5,296 nucleotides of DNA from Nitriliruptorales bacterium. GTDB taxonomy: Bacteria > Actinomycetota > Nitriliruptoria > Euzebyales > Egibacteraceae. The translations under genes were made by a program, and so were the position numbers. The notes under the pieces are model-generated. The model worked only from the letters and a program-made list of their open reading frames with translations. It ran no database searches and was not told the origin of the DNA. Below, piece after piece: positions 4,965-5,296 of this stretch (its first letter is position 1; each line of letters starts with the position of its first letter). Location of the stretch: assembly GCA_007133145.1 (NCBI GenBank), contig SLNF01000246.1, positions 1 to 5,296 of the forward strand, read 5' to 3'.

Positions 4965-5296
4965 TTGCGTCGCCTCCTCCTGCTGCTCGTGCTGCTCGTC
5001 GGGCTGCTGGCCGCCTGCGCTGGGCAGCCCTCCGACGCCGACCCCGGCGCCGCCGGGGACGTGCCGTCAGCCGACGCCCCCGAGCCGATGCCCGACGGCG
5101 CGGACCCCCCCGAAGGACCGGTGACTGCGGGGGACGGGCCTGCCGAGGAAGCCGAGGACGAGCGGCCGCCCGATCCCGCCGAGGTCGGCGCGAACGAGCT
5201 CGGCATGATCCCGGTGCTCATGTACCACCGCGTCGTCGAGGACCCCCAGAGCGTCTACGACCGCAGCCCGGAGGGCTTCCGCGCCGAGCTCGAGCG
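4965..5296 (+). CDS. Lipoprotein polysaccharide deacetylase (NodB-type), N-terminal fragment, 3' end outside the window
   Basis: The frame runs open from a TTG start to the window edge (110 complete codons). Residues 1-18 are a classic lipoprotein signal: two arginines, a Leu/Val-rich core, then the lipobox LAAC with the lipidated cysteine at residue 18. Residues 19-78 form a low-complexity linker rich in Pro, Asp, Glu, Ala and Gly with a single basic residue, probably a flexible tether. From about 79 comes ELGMIPVLMYHRVVEDP, then SVYDRSPEGFRAELE, which is the typical opening of secreted polysaccharide deacetylases (the VLMYHRV block just before the NodB domain). Such enzymes remove N- or O-acetyl groups from peptidoglycan, chitin-like or exopolysaccharide chains. 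The catalytic Asp and the metal-binding His motifs lie past the window end, so activity cannot be judged. It is divergent from the Ig/DUF4015 gene and may share control with it. The call rests on the opening motif alone. Confidence 0.8.
   Translation, partial: MRRLLLLLVLLVGLLAACAGQPSDADPGAAGDVPSADAPEPMPDGADPPEGPVTAGDGPAEEAEDERPPDPAEVGANELGMIPVLMYHRVVEDPQSVYDRSPEGFRAELE

Noticed and set aside
3439..5124. Open frame of 561 codons on + opposite the Ig/DUF4015 gene.
   Set aside because: It mirrors the codon pattern of the real gene, and its product is Asp/Gly/Val/Arg low-complexity with no motif. It also runs out of frame through the lipoprotein signal peptide.

Overview
The window is very GC-rich (a hand count gives about 80% for 781-840 inside purM). 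It carries a BldC-type MerR-like small regulator, an Fe-S-type PurF and strongly GC-ending codons. Together these point to a high-GC actinobacterium (Actinomycetota). The exact lineage cannot be settled by eye. A deep-branching class such as Nitriliruptoria is possible, but that is inference only. No RNA gene, CRISPR array, insertion sequence, integrase or other sign of recent transfer was seen.

Layout from left to right: (1) the 3' end of purF, then purM, both on +, with stop and start sharing an ATGA, so they form one purine-biosynthesis operon. (2) Tail to tail with purM, only 14 bp away, a leucine/valine dehydrogenase gene on -. (3) A 354-bp, noticeably more AT-rich intergenic region that separates the divergent dehydrogenase gene and the + strand bldC-like gene. 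It holds the best promoter-like sequence of the window and several inverted repeats. (4) The 69-codon bldC-like gene, then a 111-bp gap with strong hairpins. (5) Converging on bldC, a - strand gene for a membrane-anchored Ig-like plus DUF4015-type (TIM-barrel glycoside-hydrolase-like) protein. (6) Divergent from it across 188 bp, the 5' end of a + strand gene for a lipoprotein with a polysaccharide-deacetylase (NodB-type) start, cut by the window edge.

Functionally there are two parts. Positions 1 to about 3060 look like the purF-purM / branched-chain amino acid dehydrogenase / bldC neighbourhood that I recall from Streptomyces (purF, purM, vdh and bldC lie within a few genes of each other in S. 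coelicolor), so this half is probably conserved actinobacterial chromosome. Positions 3169-5296 hold two extracytoplasmic proteins that share a divergent intergenic region and are both predicted to act on surface polysaccharide. They are a plausible but unproven envelope-carbohydrate module.

Nothing in the window is clearly a new defence, mobile or signalling system. The most interesting points are the structured bldC upstream region and the uncharacterised Ig/DUF4015 protein beside a deacetylase lipoprotein.
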